Assembly: GCF_040931995.1 (NCBI RefSeq)
Contig: NZ_CP162412.1
Span: forward strand, 682,001-746,000
Direction: 5' to 3'
DNA: 64,000 bases
Origin: Pelagovum sp. HNIBRBA483
GTDB taxonomy: Bacteria > Pseudomonadota > Alphaproteobacteria > Rhodobacterales > Rhodobacteraceae
Made by a program: the position numbers and the translations under genes. The notes under the pieces are model-generated. The model saw only the letters and a list, made by a program, of their open reading frames with translations. It was not told where the DNA came from and did not search any database. Below, piece by piece: positions 33,012-41,159 of this stretch. The first letter of the stretch is position 1. Every line of letters starts with the position of its first letter.

Positions 33012-33842
33012 ATGGTGATGGCATGGTGGCGCTGGGCGTTTGTTACGGGCGCTTTGTTTTCCTTGACGGCCTGTGTTGCGACCGAGCCTGAGACGCTCGA
33101 ATTCGTGGAAGAACAGCCGGTTCTTTACGGCTATGTGGATGGATATGGACCGATTGAGGATGGCGCGTATTCGCTTCCGCCGATCCCGCCGCAATATCTG
33201 CAAGGGGTGAACCGCCGCGCTTTGGTGCAATATGATGGCGACGAGCCGGTGGGCACGATCGAAGTCGATCGCCATGCGAAGCTGCTTTATTATGTGATTG
33301 AAGGCGGCATGGCGTGGCGCTACCCGATTGCCGTGGGGCGGCAGGGCAAGGCGATGACCTTTGACACCGTGATCCGGCGCAAGGCGGAGTGGCCGAGTTG
33401 GACGCCGACCGCCAACATGCTGCGCACGGAGCCGGAGGTTTATGAGCCATTTCGCGGCGGCGTTGAAGGCGGGTTGACCAACCCGCTCGGCGCGCGGGCG
33501 CTCTACCTTTATCATAACGGGCATGACACGATGTTCCGTATCCACGGGACGAATGACATTGCCTCTATCGGCAATAGCAGCTCGGCGGGCTGTATCCGCA
33601 TGTTCAATCAGGATGTGATCCACCTCTATGACAAGATCGAGTTGGGCACCAAAGTGGTGCTGCGCTCCTATGAGGACTCGGTGGAGATAGAGGGCGAGGA
33701 AGTTGCCAATCGCGGCGGCGAGATACCTGCGCGACAGGTCGACCCCGCGCTGATCTATGGGCCGGACGAGGACGACGCTGACGCGGCTGACACCGACATG
33801 GCGCTGGGTGACGAGGAAGCGCCAGAGGCCGCGGAGGGCTAG
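33012..33842 (+). CDS. L,D-transpeptidase lipoprotein (YkuD domain)
   Basis: The 276-residue protein has a signal peptide ending in lipobox 'LTAC' (Cys21). The YkuD catalytic domain (~75-220) ends in the signature 'HGTNDIASIGNSSSAGCIRM', with catalytic Cys and its His. Such enzymes form 3-3 crosslinks in peptidoglycan or attach outer-membrane lipoproteins. The C-terminal ~50 residues are very acidic (repeated Asp/Glu with Ala) and probably disordered. It is followed after 2 bp by a small membrane protein gene and three further short genes, likely one transcript. Confidence 0.9.
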   Translation: MVMAWWRWAFVTGALFSLTACVATEPETLEFVEEQPVLYGYVDGYGPIEDGAYSLPPIPPQYLQGVNRRALVQYDGDEPVGTIEVDRHAKLLYYVIEGGMAWRYPIAVGRQGKAMTFDTVIRRKAEWPSWTPTANMLRTEPEVYEPFRGGVEGGLTNPLGARALYLYHNGHDTMFRIHGTNDIASIGNSSSAGCIRMFNQDVIHLYDKIELGTKVVLRSYEDSVEIEGEEVANRGGEIPARQVDPALIYGPDEDDADAADTDMALGDEEAPEAAEG

Positions 33843-33844
33843 GC

Positions 33845-34180
33845 GTGCTGACGAGCCTGATCCTGCCGGTTGGGTTGATGGCGGTGATCGGCTGGGTTGT
33901 TCCACGTTTGCTGGCGGGGGTGTTTCCTGAAGGGGCGCGGCCGCTGATCTGGCTGGGTGTGACGGCATTTGTACTGTGCCTTGCCCTATCGGGGATGCTG
34001 TTTGCCGTGCTATACATGATGGGTGGCGCGCCGGTGGGTGAGATGCTGGCAGAGGTGGGCCTGTGGCCGACGCTGTGGCATTTTGCAAAGAGGGGCATGC
34101 TATCGGCAATTGTATGGCTGCCGATCATGATCCTCAGCACGGCGCAATTGCCGGGGAAATGGACAAGCGAAACGTGGTGA
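33845..34180 (+). CDS. Small hypothetical membrane protein
   Basis: The 111-residue protein is not recognised. It has two to three hydrophobic segments ('LILPVGLMAVIGWVVPRLL', 'LIWLGVTAFVLCLALSGMLFAVLYMM' in part, and 'MLSAIVWLPIMILS'). It starts at a GTG 2 bp after the transpeptidase stop and ends 4 bp before the next start. The tight spacing suggests co-expression with the envelope enzyme upstream. Confidence 0.75.
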   Translation: MLTSLILPVGLMAVIGWVVPRLLAGVFPEGARPLIWLGVTAFVLCLALSGMLFAVLYMMGGAPVGEMLAEVGLWPTLWHFAKRGMLSAIVWLPIMILSTAQLPGKWTSETW

Positions 34181-34184
34181 TGTG

Positions 34185-34460
34185 ATGGGTTTTATCAGGT
34201 TGGTGGTTATCCTCGCCGTGGTGCTGACGGTGGTTTACTGGTCGGTGTCGCTCTATTCGCGATCGGTGCGGCGGGAGGCGTTGGAGGATGCTTTTGACGA
34301 AGAGCACCCAAACGGGGGTGCGAAAGGCGCGCGGGATACCTATATCGTCAACGGGATGGCCGACTACGAGACAGGGCTGCGCAAGAAGCTGATCTGGCTT
34401 GTTTATGTCATTCCGGTGCTTGTGGTGACGGGCATCCTGATTGTGACCAACACGAATTGA
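34185..34460 (+). CDS. Small hypothetical membrane protein with two helices
   Basis: The 91-residue protein has an N-terminal helix ('LVVILAVVLTVVYWSVSLY'), a polar middle with 'RREALEDAFDEEHPNGG' and 'DTYIVNGMADYETGLRKKL', and a C-terminal helix ('LVYVIPVLVVTGILIV'). The middle would face the cytoplasm by the positive-inside rule. ATG 34185 is used (GTG 34182 is in frame). I do not recognise a named family. It is 7 bp upstream of the DUF1523 gene. Confidence 0.75.
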   Translation: MGFIRLVVILAVVLTVVYWSVSLYSRSVRREALEDAFDEEHPNGGAKGARDTYIVNGMADYETGLRKKLIWLVYVIPVLVVTGILIVTNTN

Positions 34461-34467
34461 GACGCTG

Positions 34468-35136
34468 ATGCGCTATGTGAAGTTCTTTTTGCGATTGTTG
34501 CCGTTTTTGATTATTGGCGCGGGGCTGCATTACTGGTTGCCGCAGCATGATGTGGTGCGCGTGACCTCGACGGAAGTGATCCGGCAGGATTTTTCCGGCT
34601 TCAACCGGATTTTTTATGCGCAGGCCGACAGTGGCAATACCGAGCAAGTGACGCGCGATCTGCGGCTGATCAATACCGAAAAGCAAAAGACGTGGTTCCT
34701 TGGCTTTTTCCCGCGTGAGAGCCGTGGCGTGATGGTGTATCGCAACGAGGATACCGGCTGGATTTGGCCGCCCTATTTCAAGTTCGATAGCGCGGATTTG
34801 CAGGCCGAGGCATCGGCGCTGATTTCGGCGGCGGGGCAGGAGCAATGGGTGGTCGTGACCCATTACGGCTGGCGGAACAGGTTCCTGTCGATCTATCCAA
34901 ATGCGGTGGGGCTGCGGGCCATCGATAGCCCCGATGTCCGGATCATTCCGTGGTTCAATATCTTCTTCTTCATCTTCGCGGGTATTGCGGCGTTGTTCAT
35001 ACGAGCGGCGTGGATGCAGTTCCGCGAGCGGACGCTGGACCCGCTCTTTGAGCGCGCGGGGGACCGGATGGATGAAGTGAATGCGGGCGTCGCGGAACGA
35101 CGCTCGCGGCTGAAGCGGCTGTTTGGGCGGAAGTAG
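34468..35136 (+). CDS. DUF1523 family membrane protein
   Basis: The 222-residue protein has an N-terminal helix ('LLPFLIIGAGLHYWLPQHDVV') carrying the DUF1523 'LPQHDVVRVTSTEV' motif. A soluble region (~25-165) contains 'WPPYFKFDSADLQA' and 'VVTHYGWRNRFLSIYPNA'. A second helix lies near residue 178 ('IIPWFNIFFFIFAGIAALF'), and the tail is basic. The family function is unknown. It is last in the run that starts with the L,D-transpeptidase, and it is convergent with the aldehyde dehydrogenase gene. Confidence 0.85.
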   Translation: MRYVKFFLRLLPFLIIGAGLHYWLPQHDVVRVTSTEVIRQDFSGFNRIFYAQADSGNTEQVTRDLRLINTEKQKTWFLGFFPRESRGVMVYRNEDTGWIWPPYFKFDSADLQAEASALISAAGQEQWVVVTHYGWRNRFLSIYPNAVGLRAIDSPDVRIIPWFNIFFFIFAGIAALFIRAAWMQFRERTLDPLFERAGDRMDEVNAGVAERRSRLKRLFGRK

Positions 35137-35139
35137 CGC

Positions 35140-37482
35140 CTATTCGCCGTAGGGGATCCAGATCGTCTTGACCTCGGTTGCGGCGGCGCGCCATTCGGCG
35201 CCGTCGCCCCCTGCATACCAGTCGCGCGACAGGCCATCATTGACCCATGTGCGCTTGAGGTTGCCGGCGCTGGCGGCCTCGATCTGGGCCGAGACATCCG
35301 AGGAGGAGAAGCTCCACACCGCATCGACATCGAAATGCGCGGCGAGTGGTGCTGCGAGTTCGGCATGGCGGCCGGTGAGGATGTTGACCACACCGGCGGG
35401 GACATCGGAGGTTTCCAGCACCTGATAGAAATCGGTGGCGGCGAGGGGGAACGGCTCTGACGCGATGGCGGTCACGCGGTTACCCAGCGCGATGGCGGGG
35501 GCAACGGCGGAGACAAGGCCCAAGAGCGGCGCGTCATCGGCGCAAAGGATGCCGATTTTGCCAGCGGGCTCGTTCATCGCCAGTGCCACGCCACGGATCG
35601 GCACGCCCTTGGCGCGGCCGTCGTGTTTGTCGGCCCATGCGGCCCAAGTGAAGAGCTGGCGGATCGCGGCATCGACCTCGCGCTTGCCTTTGGTGTTGCC
35701 GGTCATGGCGTTGAGGCGCTTGACGAATTCATCGGCGCGGGCGGAGAGGTTTTCCGCCACATAATACAGGATTTGCGCGCGCAGGTGGCCGGTGGTCTTT
35801 CCCCAGCCGGAGGCGCCGTTCATCGCTTCTACCGCGTTGCGGATATCCTTGCGGTTGGCGAGGCCCACATGCCCCAGAAGCGCCCCGCGCGGGCTGTAGA
35901 TGGCCTGCGAGTAGCCGCTGTCGGGGCGGGCCTGTTTGCCGCCGATATAGAGTTTGGCGGTGCGGTCGAGCGGATCGGCGGGGCCGCCTTCGCCCATGTG
36001 CGGCTTCACCAAGGCGAGCGGCTTGCCCTGTTTGGCAGGGCGGGTGTAGGCAAGAAGCCCTTCCCAGCCGCCTTCGCGCCCGAAGCCGCTTTCGCGCACG
36101 CCGCCGAAGCCAGCGGCGGCATCGAAGAGATTGGTCGCGTTCACCCAGACGACGCCAGCGGCAAGCTTCGGCGCGATGTCGAGGGCGAGGTTGACGTTCT
36201 CTGTCCAGACCGTCGCGGCGAGGCCGTAGCGGGTGTTGTTGGCGAGTTGTACCGCCTCAACCGGCGTGCGGAAGGTGGTGGAGACGAGGACGGGGCCGAA
36301 GATCTCCTCTTGCATCAGCGGATCGGCGGGGGTGAGGCCGGTGATTAGCGTGGGCGGGTAGAAGCAGCCCACGGCCGGAAGGGGCGCGGGACATTGGTGC
36401 AGTTCACCCCCCGAACGGTTTGCCACCATTTCGGTGATCCGCGCGTGCTGGACGGGATCGACGATGGCGCCCACGTCAATGCATTTGTCGAGCGGGTTGC
36501 CGATGCGCAGGCCATTCATGCGGCGCTTGAGTTTGGCATGGAAGCGTTCGGCGACGCCCTCCTGCACCAAGAGCCGTGAACCGGCGCAGCAGACTTGCCC
36601 CTGATTGAACCAGATCGCATCGACAAGCCCCTCAATGGCGCTGTCGAGATCGGCGTCGTCAAAGACGATGTAGGGGGATTTTCCACCCAGTTCGAGCGTC
36701 AGCGCCTTGCCGCTGCCAGCGGTGGCTTCGCGGATGCGGCGGCCAACGGAGGTGGAGCCGGTGAAGGCGATTTTGTCGATGTCGGGATGGGTGGTGATCA
36801 TCTCGCCCACGGCGCCATCGCCGGTGACGATATTCACCACGCCGCGCGGGACACCGGCCTGACGACAGATATCGGCAAAGAGAAGCGCTGTGAGTGTAGT
36901 ATATTCAGCGGGTTTGAGCACCACCGTGTTGCCCGCCGCGAGCGCGGGGGCGATCTTCCATGCGAGCATCAGCAGTGGGAAGTTCCACGGCACGATCTGA
37001 CCGCAGACGCCAAGCGCGGTGCGGTTGGGCATCTCGTCATCCATCAGCTGGGCGAGGCCCGCGTGGAAGTAGAAATGGCGCTGGGCCAAGGGAACGTCGA
37101 TATCGCGGCTTTCGCGGATCGGTTTGCCGTTATCGAGGGTTTCGAGCACAGCAAAGAGGCGGCTGTGCTTTTGCAAGAGCCGTGCAATTGCGTAGAGCAC
37201 GCGGGCGCGGGCGTGGCTGTCTTTGGCCCATTTCTTTTGTGCTTTGCGGGCGGCGGCGACGGCGGCATCGACATCGGCCTGCGATGCCTGCGTCACATGG
37301 GCGAGCACTTCACCCGTGGCGGGGTTGCGGGATTCGAAGGTCTGCCCCGGTTCTGTGAATTTGCCGCCGATGAAATGGCCGAAGCGGTCGCCCTGATCGA
37401 CGAGCCACGCAAAGGCTTCGGCGGCGCTTTCGGGGGCGGGGCCGTAATCCATCGTTTCGAAAATCTCTTTGACGGTGCTCAT
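35140..37482 (-). CDS. Tandem-domain aldehyde dehydrogenase
   Basis: The 780-residue protein is longer than a normal ~480-residue ALDH. The first domain (~20-500) is complete, with 'PWNFPLLMLAWKIAPALAAG', the NAD-loop 'GSTSVGRRI', the Glu motif 'LELGGKSPYIV' and catalytic Cys in 'FNQGQVCCAGSRLL'. The second domain (~510-780) repeats ALDH-like N-terminal segments ('GWGKTTGHLRAQILYYVAENL', read in parts) but has no catalytic Cys, so it is probably structural. It lies 4 bp after deoC and could oxidise the acetaldehyde that DeoC releases. The ATG at 37482 ('MSTVKEIFETMDYG') is the natural start. Confidence 0.9.
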   Translation of the reverse strand: MSTVKEIFETMDYGPAPESAAEAFAWLVDQGDRFGHFIGGKFTEPGQTFESRNPATGEVLAHVTQASQADVDAAVAAARKAQKKWAKDSHARARVLYAIARLLQKHSRLFAVLETLDNGKPIRESRDIDVPLAQRHFYFHAGLAQLMDDEMPNRTALGVCGQIVPWNFPLLMLAWKIAPALAAGNTVVLKPAEYTTLTALLFADICRQAGVPRGVVNIVTGDGAVGEMITTHPDIDKIAFTGSTSVGRRIREATAGSGKALTLELGGKSPYIVFDDADLDSAIEGLVDAIWFNQGQVCCAGSRLLVQEGVAERFHAKLKRRMNGLRIGNPLDKCIDVGAIVDPVQHARITEMVANRSGGELHQCPAPLPAVGCFYPPTLITGLTPADPLMQEEIFGPVLVSTTFRTPVEAVQLANNTRYGLAATVWTENVNLALDIAPKLAAGVVWVNATNLFDAAAGFGGVRESGFGREGGWEGLLAYTRPAKQGKPLALVKPHMGEGGPADPLDRTAKLYIGGKQARPDSGYSQAIYSPRGALLGHVGLANRKDIRNAVEAMNGASGWGKTTGHLRAQILYYVAENLSARADEFVKRLNAMTGNTKGKREVDAAIRQLFTWAAWADKHDGRAKGVPIRGVALAMNEPAGKIGILCADDAPLLGLVSAVAPAIALGNRVTAIASEPFPLAATDFYQVLETSDVPAGVVNILTGRHAELAAPLAAHFDVDAVWSFSSSDVSAQIEAASAGNLKRTWVNDGLSRDWYAGGDGAEWRAAATEVKTIWIPYGE

Positions 37483-37486
37483 CTGA

Positions 37487-38497
37487 TTACCCTGCTGCGT
37501 GCCGCCAGCCAGCCGAATAGGCGCCGGTGACGTGGTGTTCGAGTTGGCGTTCGATATCGTTGAGGAGCGAGGATGCCCCGAAACGGAAGAGATCGGGGCG
37601 CAGCCAGCGGTCGCCCAGTTCATCCTTGATGAGGGCGAGGTAGGTGAGTGCGTCCTTGGCCTTGGAAATGCCGCCTGCCGGTTTGTAGCCGACGCGGATG
37701 CCGGTCATCTCGTGATAGTCGCGGATGGCGCGGATCATGGTCAGCGAGACAGGAAGCGTGGCGTTGACCGGCTCCTTGCCGGTAGAGGTTTTGATGAAGT
37801 CGGTACCCGCCATCATGCAGACGAAAGAGGCCCGCGCGACGTTGCGCAGGGTGCCCAGCTCGCCAGTTGCAAGGATCGCTTTGACATGGGCATCGCCGCA
37901 GGCTGCGCGCATTTCGGCCATTTCATCGTAGAGCGCCTGCCAGTTGCCGGTGAGCACATGGCGGCGGGAGATCACGATGTCGATCTCGCGGGCACCGGCG
38001 GCGACGCTTTCGCGGATTTCTTGTAGCCGGAGGTGATAGGGCGAGAGGCCCGCCGGAAAGCCGGTGGAAACAGCGGCGACGGGCAGGTTGGACCCTTCCA
38101 GCGCCGTGACGGCTGCGGGGATCATATCGTGATAGACGCAGACCGCGCCGACGGTGAGATCGGGCAGGCCAAGCGCCTCCAGCAAAGCAGGGGCTACGGG
38201 CTGGCGGGCCTTGGCGCAGAGGCGGTGGACGCGGCCTTCGGTATCGTCACCCGAGAGGGTCGTGAGGTCGATGCAGGAGATCGCGCGGCAGAGCCATGCG
38301 GCTTGATACTCTTTCTTGACGCTGCGGCGGCCGGGTAGGGTCGCGGCGCGGCGTTCGATGGCGGAGGTGTTGGCCTGAATCGATTGGATCAGGTCCATGT
38401 CCAGCGGCATCCCCGGATTGCGGGGCGCGTGCAGCTGGGGAAGGCTGTCTTTCGTGGTGGAAAGCGCGGCCGATTGGGCGGTGTCTGTCTGGGTCAC
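37487..38497 (-). CDS. deoC: Deoxyribose-phosphate aldolase
   Basis: The ~336-residue class I aldolase cleaves 2-deoxyribose-5-phosphate to glyceraldehyde-3-phosphate and acetaldehyde. It contains 'CIDLTTLSGDD', 'AVSTGFPAGL', 'EIDIVISRRHV' with the proton-relay Asp, the Schiff-base Lys in 'DFIKTSTGK' and 'GYKPAGGI' with the second Lys. It has an N-terminal extension (~70 residues) typical of the longer DeoC form. The start is taken as GTG 38497, with GGAGA upstream. An in-frame ATG at 'MPLDMDL' is the alternative. A perfect palindrome lies at 38553-38570, 56 bp upstream. Confidence 0.93.
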   Translation of the reverse strand: MTQTDTAQSAALSTTKDSLPQLHAPRNPGMPLDMDLIQSIQANTSAIERRAATLPGRRSVKKEYQAAWLCRAISCIDLTTLSGDDTEGRVHRLCAKARQPVAPALLEALGLPDLTVGAVCVYHDMIPAAVTALEGSNLPVAAVSTGFPAGLSPYHLRLQEIRESVAAGAREIDIVISRRHVLTGNWQALYDEMAEMRAACGDAHVKAILATGELGTLRNVARASFVCMMAGTDFIKTSTGKEPVNATLPVSLTMIRAIRDYHEMTGIRVGYKPAGGISKAKDALTYLALIKDELGDRWLRPDLFRFGASSLLNDIERQLEHHVTGAYSAGWRHAAG

Positions 38498-38552
38498 GGG
38501 GGTCTCCGTTTCGCTGCGCGAAGCGTGGCATGCAAATGGAGCGATGACAAGG

Positions 38553-38570
38553 TTTGACCGGATGGTCAAA
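38553..38570. promoter_or_regulatory. Perfect palindromic operator TTTGACC-GGAT-GGTCAAA
   Basis: Seven-base arms (38553-38559 and 38564-38570) are exactly inverted around GGAT. The site lies upstream of deoC on the minus strand and also covers the -35 box of a plus-strand promoter, so one repressor could control both directions. The cognate regulator is not identified. The AraC-type gene at 38664 is the nearest candidate, but AraC sites are usually direct repeats. Confidence 0.6.
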
Positions 38571-38583
38571 TAAAATCTAGAAT
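38554..38583 (+). promoter_or_regulatory. Sigma70-type promoter of the candidate sRNA
   Basis: A -35 box TTGACC (38554-38559) and a -10 box TAGAAT (38578-38583) are separated by 18 bp. Both are close to consensus. Transcription would begin near 38590 and run towards the terminator at 38619-38658, with no gene in between. Confidence 0.5.
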
Positions 38584-38589
38584 GGGGTT

Positions 38590-38658
38590 AAGCGCGTGAG
38601 TCGCGCCGACGATCCATGAACCGCGAACCCTTTCCTCCCTGGGGGTTCGCGGTTTTTT
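38590..38658 (+). ncRNA. Candidate small RNA of about 70 nt
   Basis: A good promoter (TTGACC-N18-TAGAAT) and a strong intrinsic terminator enclose a short stretch without a credible gene, on the strand opposite to deoC and the AraC gene. No upstream plus-strand gene needs this terminator, because the last one ends at 35136. The RNA would be GC-rich and end in a 12-bp hairpin. The start site is inferred. Confidence 0.42.
38619..38658 (+). terminator. Strong intrinsic terminator, plus orientation
   Basis: AACCGCGAACCC (38619-38630) pairs perfectly over 12 bp with GGGTTCGCGGTT (38643-38654), and the T-run 38653-38658 follows on the plus strand. It lies 6 bp beyond the stop of the minus-strand AraC gene and could also slow that transcript, though no U-tract exists in that direction. 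Confidence 0.75.
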
Positions 38659-38663
38659 CGTGG

Positions 38664-39506
38664 TTAGGGCTGGACGACTTCGCGCTGGTGCTGCTTGCGG
38701 TAGCGGTGCGGGGTGACGCCGTGGCTGGCGCGGAATTGTTTGTGAAAATGGCTGAGGTTGGGGATGCCGCAATCGCTGGCGATTTCGGCCAGTGTGTCTT
38801 CTGTTCCTGCAAGCCTGCGGGCGGCGTAGGCCATGCGGATGTCATTGACGAATTCTGACGGGGTTTGCCCCAGATAGCGGCGCAGTGATCGGCTGACATG
38901 GGCGTGCGCGCGGCCGGTTTGCGCGACGAGGCCTGCCGCGCCCTGCCGGAACACATCGGGGCGGCGGGTAGCGGAACAGGCTTGCAGGAGCCAGTCGGGG
39001 GTCGGGTCATCGGCGCGGGGGCGTTCCTCGCGCAGCGCTGCGAGAAGTGGCAGCAGCAGGGCGTCCACCTCCAGCGCGTCGGGGCGGGCTTGTTCGAGCC
39101 GCAGGGCAGCGTGGTTGAGGGCGGCAAGGCTGCGCATGTCGCGGTGGGCGTGATCCGGTTCGGAGCGGTCTGCCCAGAAGAAATGCCCTTTGAAGCCCGC
39201 GTAACGCTCGGCAAGGGGCATGATGATAGCCGGATGCAGGGTCAGCGAGACGACCATCGCCGCCTCGCCGCGCCCTTGCAGGCCATGCGCTTGCCCGGGG
39301 CGGACAAAGATCAGATCGCCTTCGGTCAGGTCAGTGCGGCCGGAGGTGGTGTGATGGCGAACCTTGCCGTTCTGTACCCAGAGAAGCTCGTAGAAATCGT
39401 GATCGTGCAGCGCTTGCGGGCGGGAGCTGTCCAAAACCGCGCGGGTGAGGTGCGCGACGGCGCCGTCTTTGAGAATATCTTTAAAAAATAAGTGTTTTGT
39501 TTGCAT
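38664..39506 (-). CDS. AraC-family transcriptional regulator with cupin sensor domain
   Basis: The 280-residue regulator has an N-terminal cupin-type effector domain ('HDHDFYELLWVQNGKVRHH', 'LTEGDLIFVRPGQAHGL'). Its C-terminal pair of helix-turn-helix motifs is 'TLAEIASDCGIPNLSHFHKQ' then 'GVTPHRYRK'. Many such regulators control sugar or uronate catabolism. The ATG at 39506 has no clear ribosome-binding site; 39524 is an in-frame alternative. It may regulate the adjacent deoC-ALDH pair, an inference from position only. The effector is unknown. Confidence 0.87.
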   Translation of the reverse strand: MQTKHLFFKDILKDGAVAHLTRAVLDSSRPQALHDHDFYELLWVQNGKVRHHTTSGRTDLTEGDLIFVRPGQAHGLQGRGEAAMVVSLTLHPAIIMPLAERYAGFKGHFFWADRSEPDHAHRDMRSLAALNHAALRLEQARPDALEVDALLLPLLAALREERPRADDPTPDWLLQACSATRRPDVFRQGAAGLVAQTGRAHAHVSRSLRRYLGQTPSEFVNDIRMAYAARRLAGTEDTLAEIASDCGIPNLSHFHKQFRASHGVTPHRYRKQHQREVVQP

Positions 39507-39629
39507 GGGATCAAAATAGCACACTGAGAAATGCTGTCTTGGCCCGAATTGCCGCAGGGGGATGTGCAGGCGTGACCTTGCCGATAATTCGGGCTAAGAG
39601 AGCCGCGAACGCTTACCGAGGGGGCAGCA

Positions 39630-40313
39630 ATGGCATTTGACCGGACCATCAAGATCGCGCCGTCGATTCTATCGGCGGATTTCGCGAATTTCGGGCAGGA
39701 GATCCAAGCGATTGAAGCGCAGGGCGCGGATTGGGTGCATGTGGATGTGATGGATGGGCATTTCGTGCCGAACCTGACATTCGGCCCGCCTGCGGTTGCC
39801 GCCTTCCGCAAGCATGTGAAAACGGTGATGGACGTGCATCTGATGATCGCGCCGGTGGACCCATATATCGAGGCTTTTGCCAATGCGGGTGCGGATATCA
39901 TCACCGCGCATGTGGAGGCGGGCGCGCATATTCACCGGACGTTGCAGGCGATCCGCGCGACAGGGGCGAAGGCCGGCGTCGCGCTGAACCCCGGAACGCC
40001 GGCCGAGGCGGTGGAGCATCTGCTGGACATGACCGACCTGATCTGCGTGATGACGGTGAACCCCGGTTTTGGCGGGCAGAAGTTCATCGACATGACGGGC
40101 AAGGTGCGCCGCCTGCGCGAAATGATCGGCGACCGGCCGGTGCATATCGAGATCGACGGCGGTGTGGATCCGACCACCGCGCCGCTGCTGGCCGAGGCTG
40201 GCGCGGATGTGCTGGTGGCGGGATCAGCCGTTTTCAAAGGCGGCTCGGTCGAGAAACCAGAGGTCTACGGTGCGAATATCCGAGCCATCCGCGCCGCGGC
40301 GGGAGGGGTTTAA
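39630..40313 (+). CDS. rpe: Ribulose-phosphate 3-epimerase
   Basis: The 227-residue TIM-barrel enzyme interconverts ribulose-5-phosphate and xylulose-5-phosphate. It shows 'IAPSILSADFANFGQEI', 'VHVDVMDGHFVPNLTFGPP' with metal-ligand His and Asp, 'DVHLMI' with the next His, 'MTVNPGFGGQKFI' and 'EIDGGVDPTTAP' with the catalytic Asp. The length is normal. The 3' end overlaps the convergent SDR gene by 4 bp. It has no operon partner in the window. Confidence 0.96.
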   Translation: MAFDRTIKIAPSILSADFANFGQEIQAIEAQGADWVHVDVMDGHFVPNLTFGPPAVAAFRKHVKTVMDVHLMIAPVDPYIEAFANAGADIITAHVEAGAHIHRTLQAIRATGAKAGVALNPGTPAEAVEHLLDMTDLICVMTVNPGFGGQKFIDMTGKVRRLREMIGDRPVHIEIDGGVDPTTAPLLAEAGADVLVAGSAVFKGGSVEKPEVYGANIRAIRAAAGGV

Positions 40314-41149
40314 CCCTTCCCTTTTGACATTGCCTGAATCGCGGCGATGCCGCTTTCGCCCAGCGGAATGCTGGCGAAGGGGCCGCCGACGCGGGTGAGG
40401 CCGAGGTCTTGCGGGTCGGGTGTGCTGGCTTTGGCGAAGAGGGCTTCGGCCCAGTCCTCGGCGTTGTCTTGGGGTTTGTAGCCCAAAAAGCCGACCTTGT
40501 GATTGGACACCGGCGCGCGGGTGTTGGCGGATACGCCATAGGCCACGGCGAAGCCGGTGGTGGGCGTGTCGATCGCGCGTTGGACGAGTTGAACCATGTC
40601 GCGGTAGCTGAGCCATGTTTGCAGGGCGCGGACGTTCTGCGGCTCCGGCGTGCAGGAGAGGATACGCAGGCAGACGGCCTCCAGACCGCGCTTTTCCCAG
40701 TACATGCGGCCCAGATCCTCGGCGAAGCATTTGGCGAGGCCGTAGAAGGTATCGGGGCGGTGCTGGGTATCGGTATCGGCACCGCTGTTGACCTCGGCCA
40801 TGCCGACGGCGTGGATCGAGGAGGCATAGACCACGCGGCGGACGCCGTGGCGGTGGGCGGCTTCCCAGATGTTGTACGCGCCGATGTAGTTGGGGCCGAG
40901 CAGCTCCTCAAAAGGCTTTTCGTCAACGATAGCGCCGAAGTGGACGACGATTTCTGCGCCCTCCAGAAGTGGCGCGATCTGCTCCATCTGGGCGAGATCG
41001 GCGGTGACATAGGTTTCGTTCGGCAGGAGGTCTTCGGGGGCTTCGCGGATGTCGGTGGTGACAAGCTCGCGGCACATGGCGGAGAGCGGCGCGCGCAGCT
41101 CGTGGCCGAGATTGCCACGGGCGCCGGTGAGAACGATCTTGGACAGCAT
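40310..41149 (-). CDS. NAD-dependent epimerase/dehydratase, uronate dehydrogenase-like
   Basis: The 279-residue SDR has the Rossmann start 'IVLTGARGNLGHELR', catalytic 'YGLAKCFAEDLGRMYW' (YxxxK), 'YASSIHAVG' with the catalytic Ser, 'RILSCTPEP' and 'KVGFLGYKPQDNAEDW'. The last two closely recall uronate dehydrogenase (Udh), which oxidises glucuronate or galacturonate to the lactone. The ATG at 41149 has an AAGGAA site. It lies 10 bp after the FAD oxidase gene, so it is probably the fourth gene of the hyuA operon. A sugar-acid role is therefore not certain. Confidence 0.85.
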   Translation of the reverse strand: MLSKIVLTGARGNLGHELRAPLSAMCRELVTTDIREAPEDLLPNETYVTADLAQMEQIAPLLEGAEIVVHFGAIVDEKPFEELLGPNYIGAYNIWEAAHRHGVRRVVYASSIHAVGMAEVNSGADTDTQHRPDTFYGLAKCFAEDLGRMYWEKRGLEAVCLRILSCTPEPQNVRALQTWLSYRDMVQLVQRAIDTPTTGFAVAYGVSANTRAPVSNHKVGFLGYKPQDNAEDWAEALFAKASTPDPQDLGLTRVGGPFASIPLGESGIAAIQAMSKGKG

Positions 41150-41159
41150 GGAAATTCCT

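Noticed and set aside
36595-37530. Long plus-strand frame opposite the aldehyde dehydrogenase
   Set aside because: It has no recognisable domain, and the minus-strand ALDH keeps all catalytic motifs.
38616-38858. Plus-strand frame starting inside the terminator hairpin
   Set aside because: Its start lies in the terminator stem, it has no ribosome-binding site, and it is antisense to the AraC HTH.
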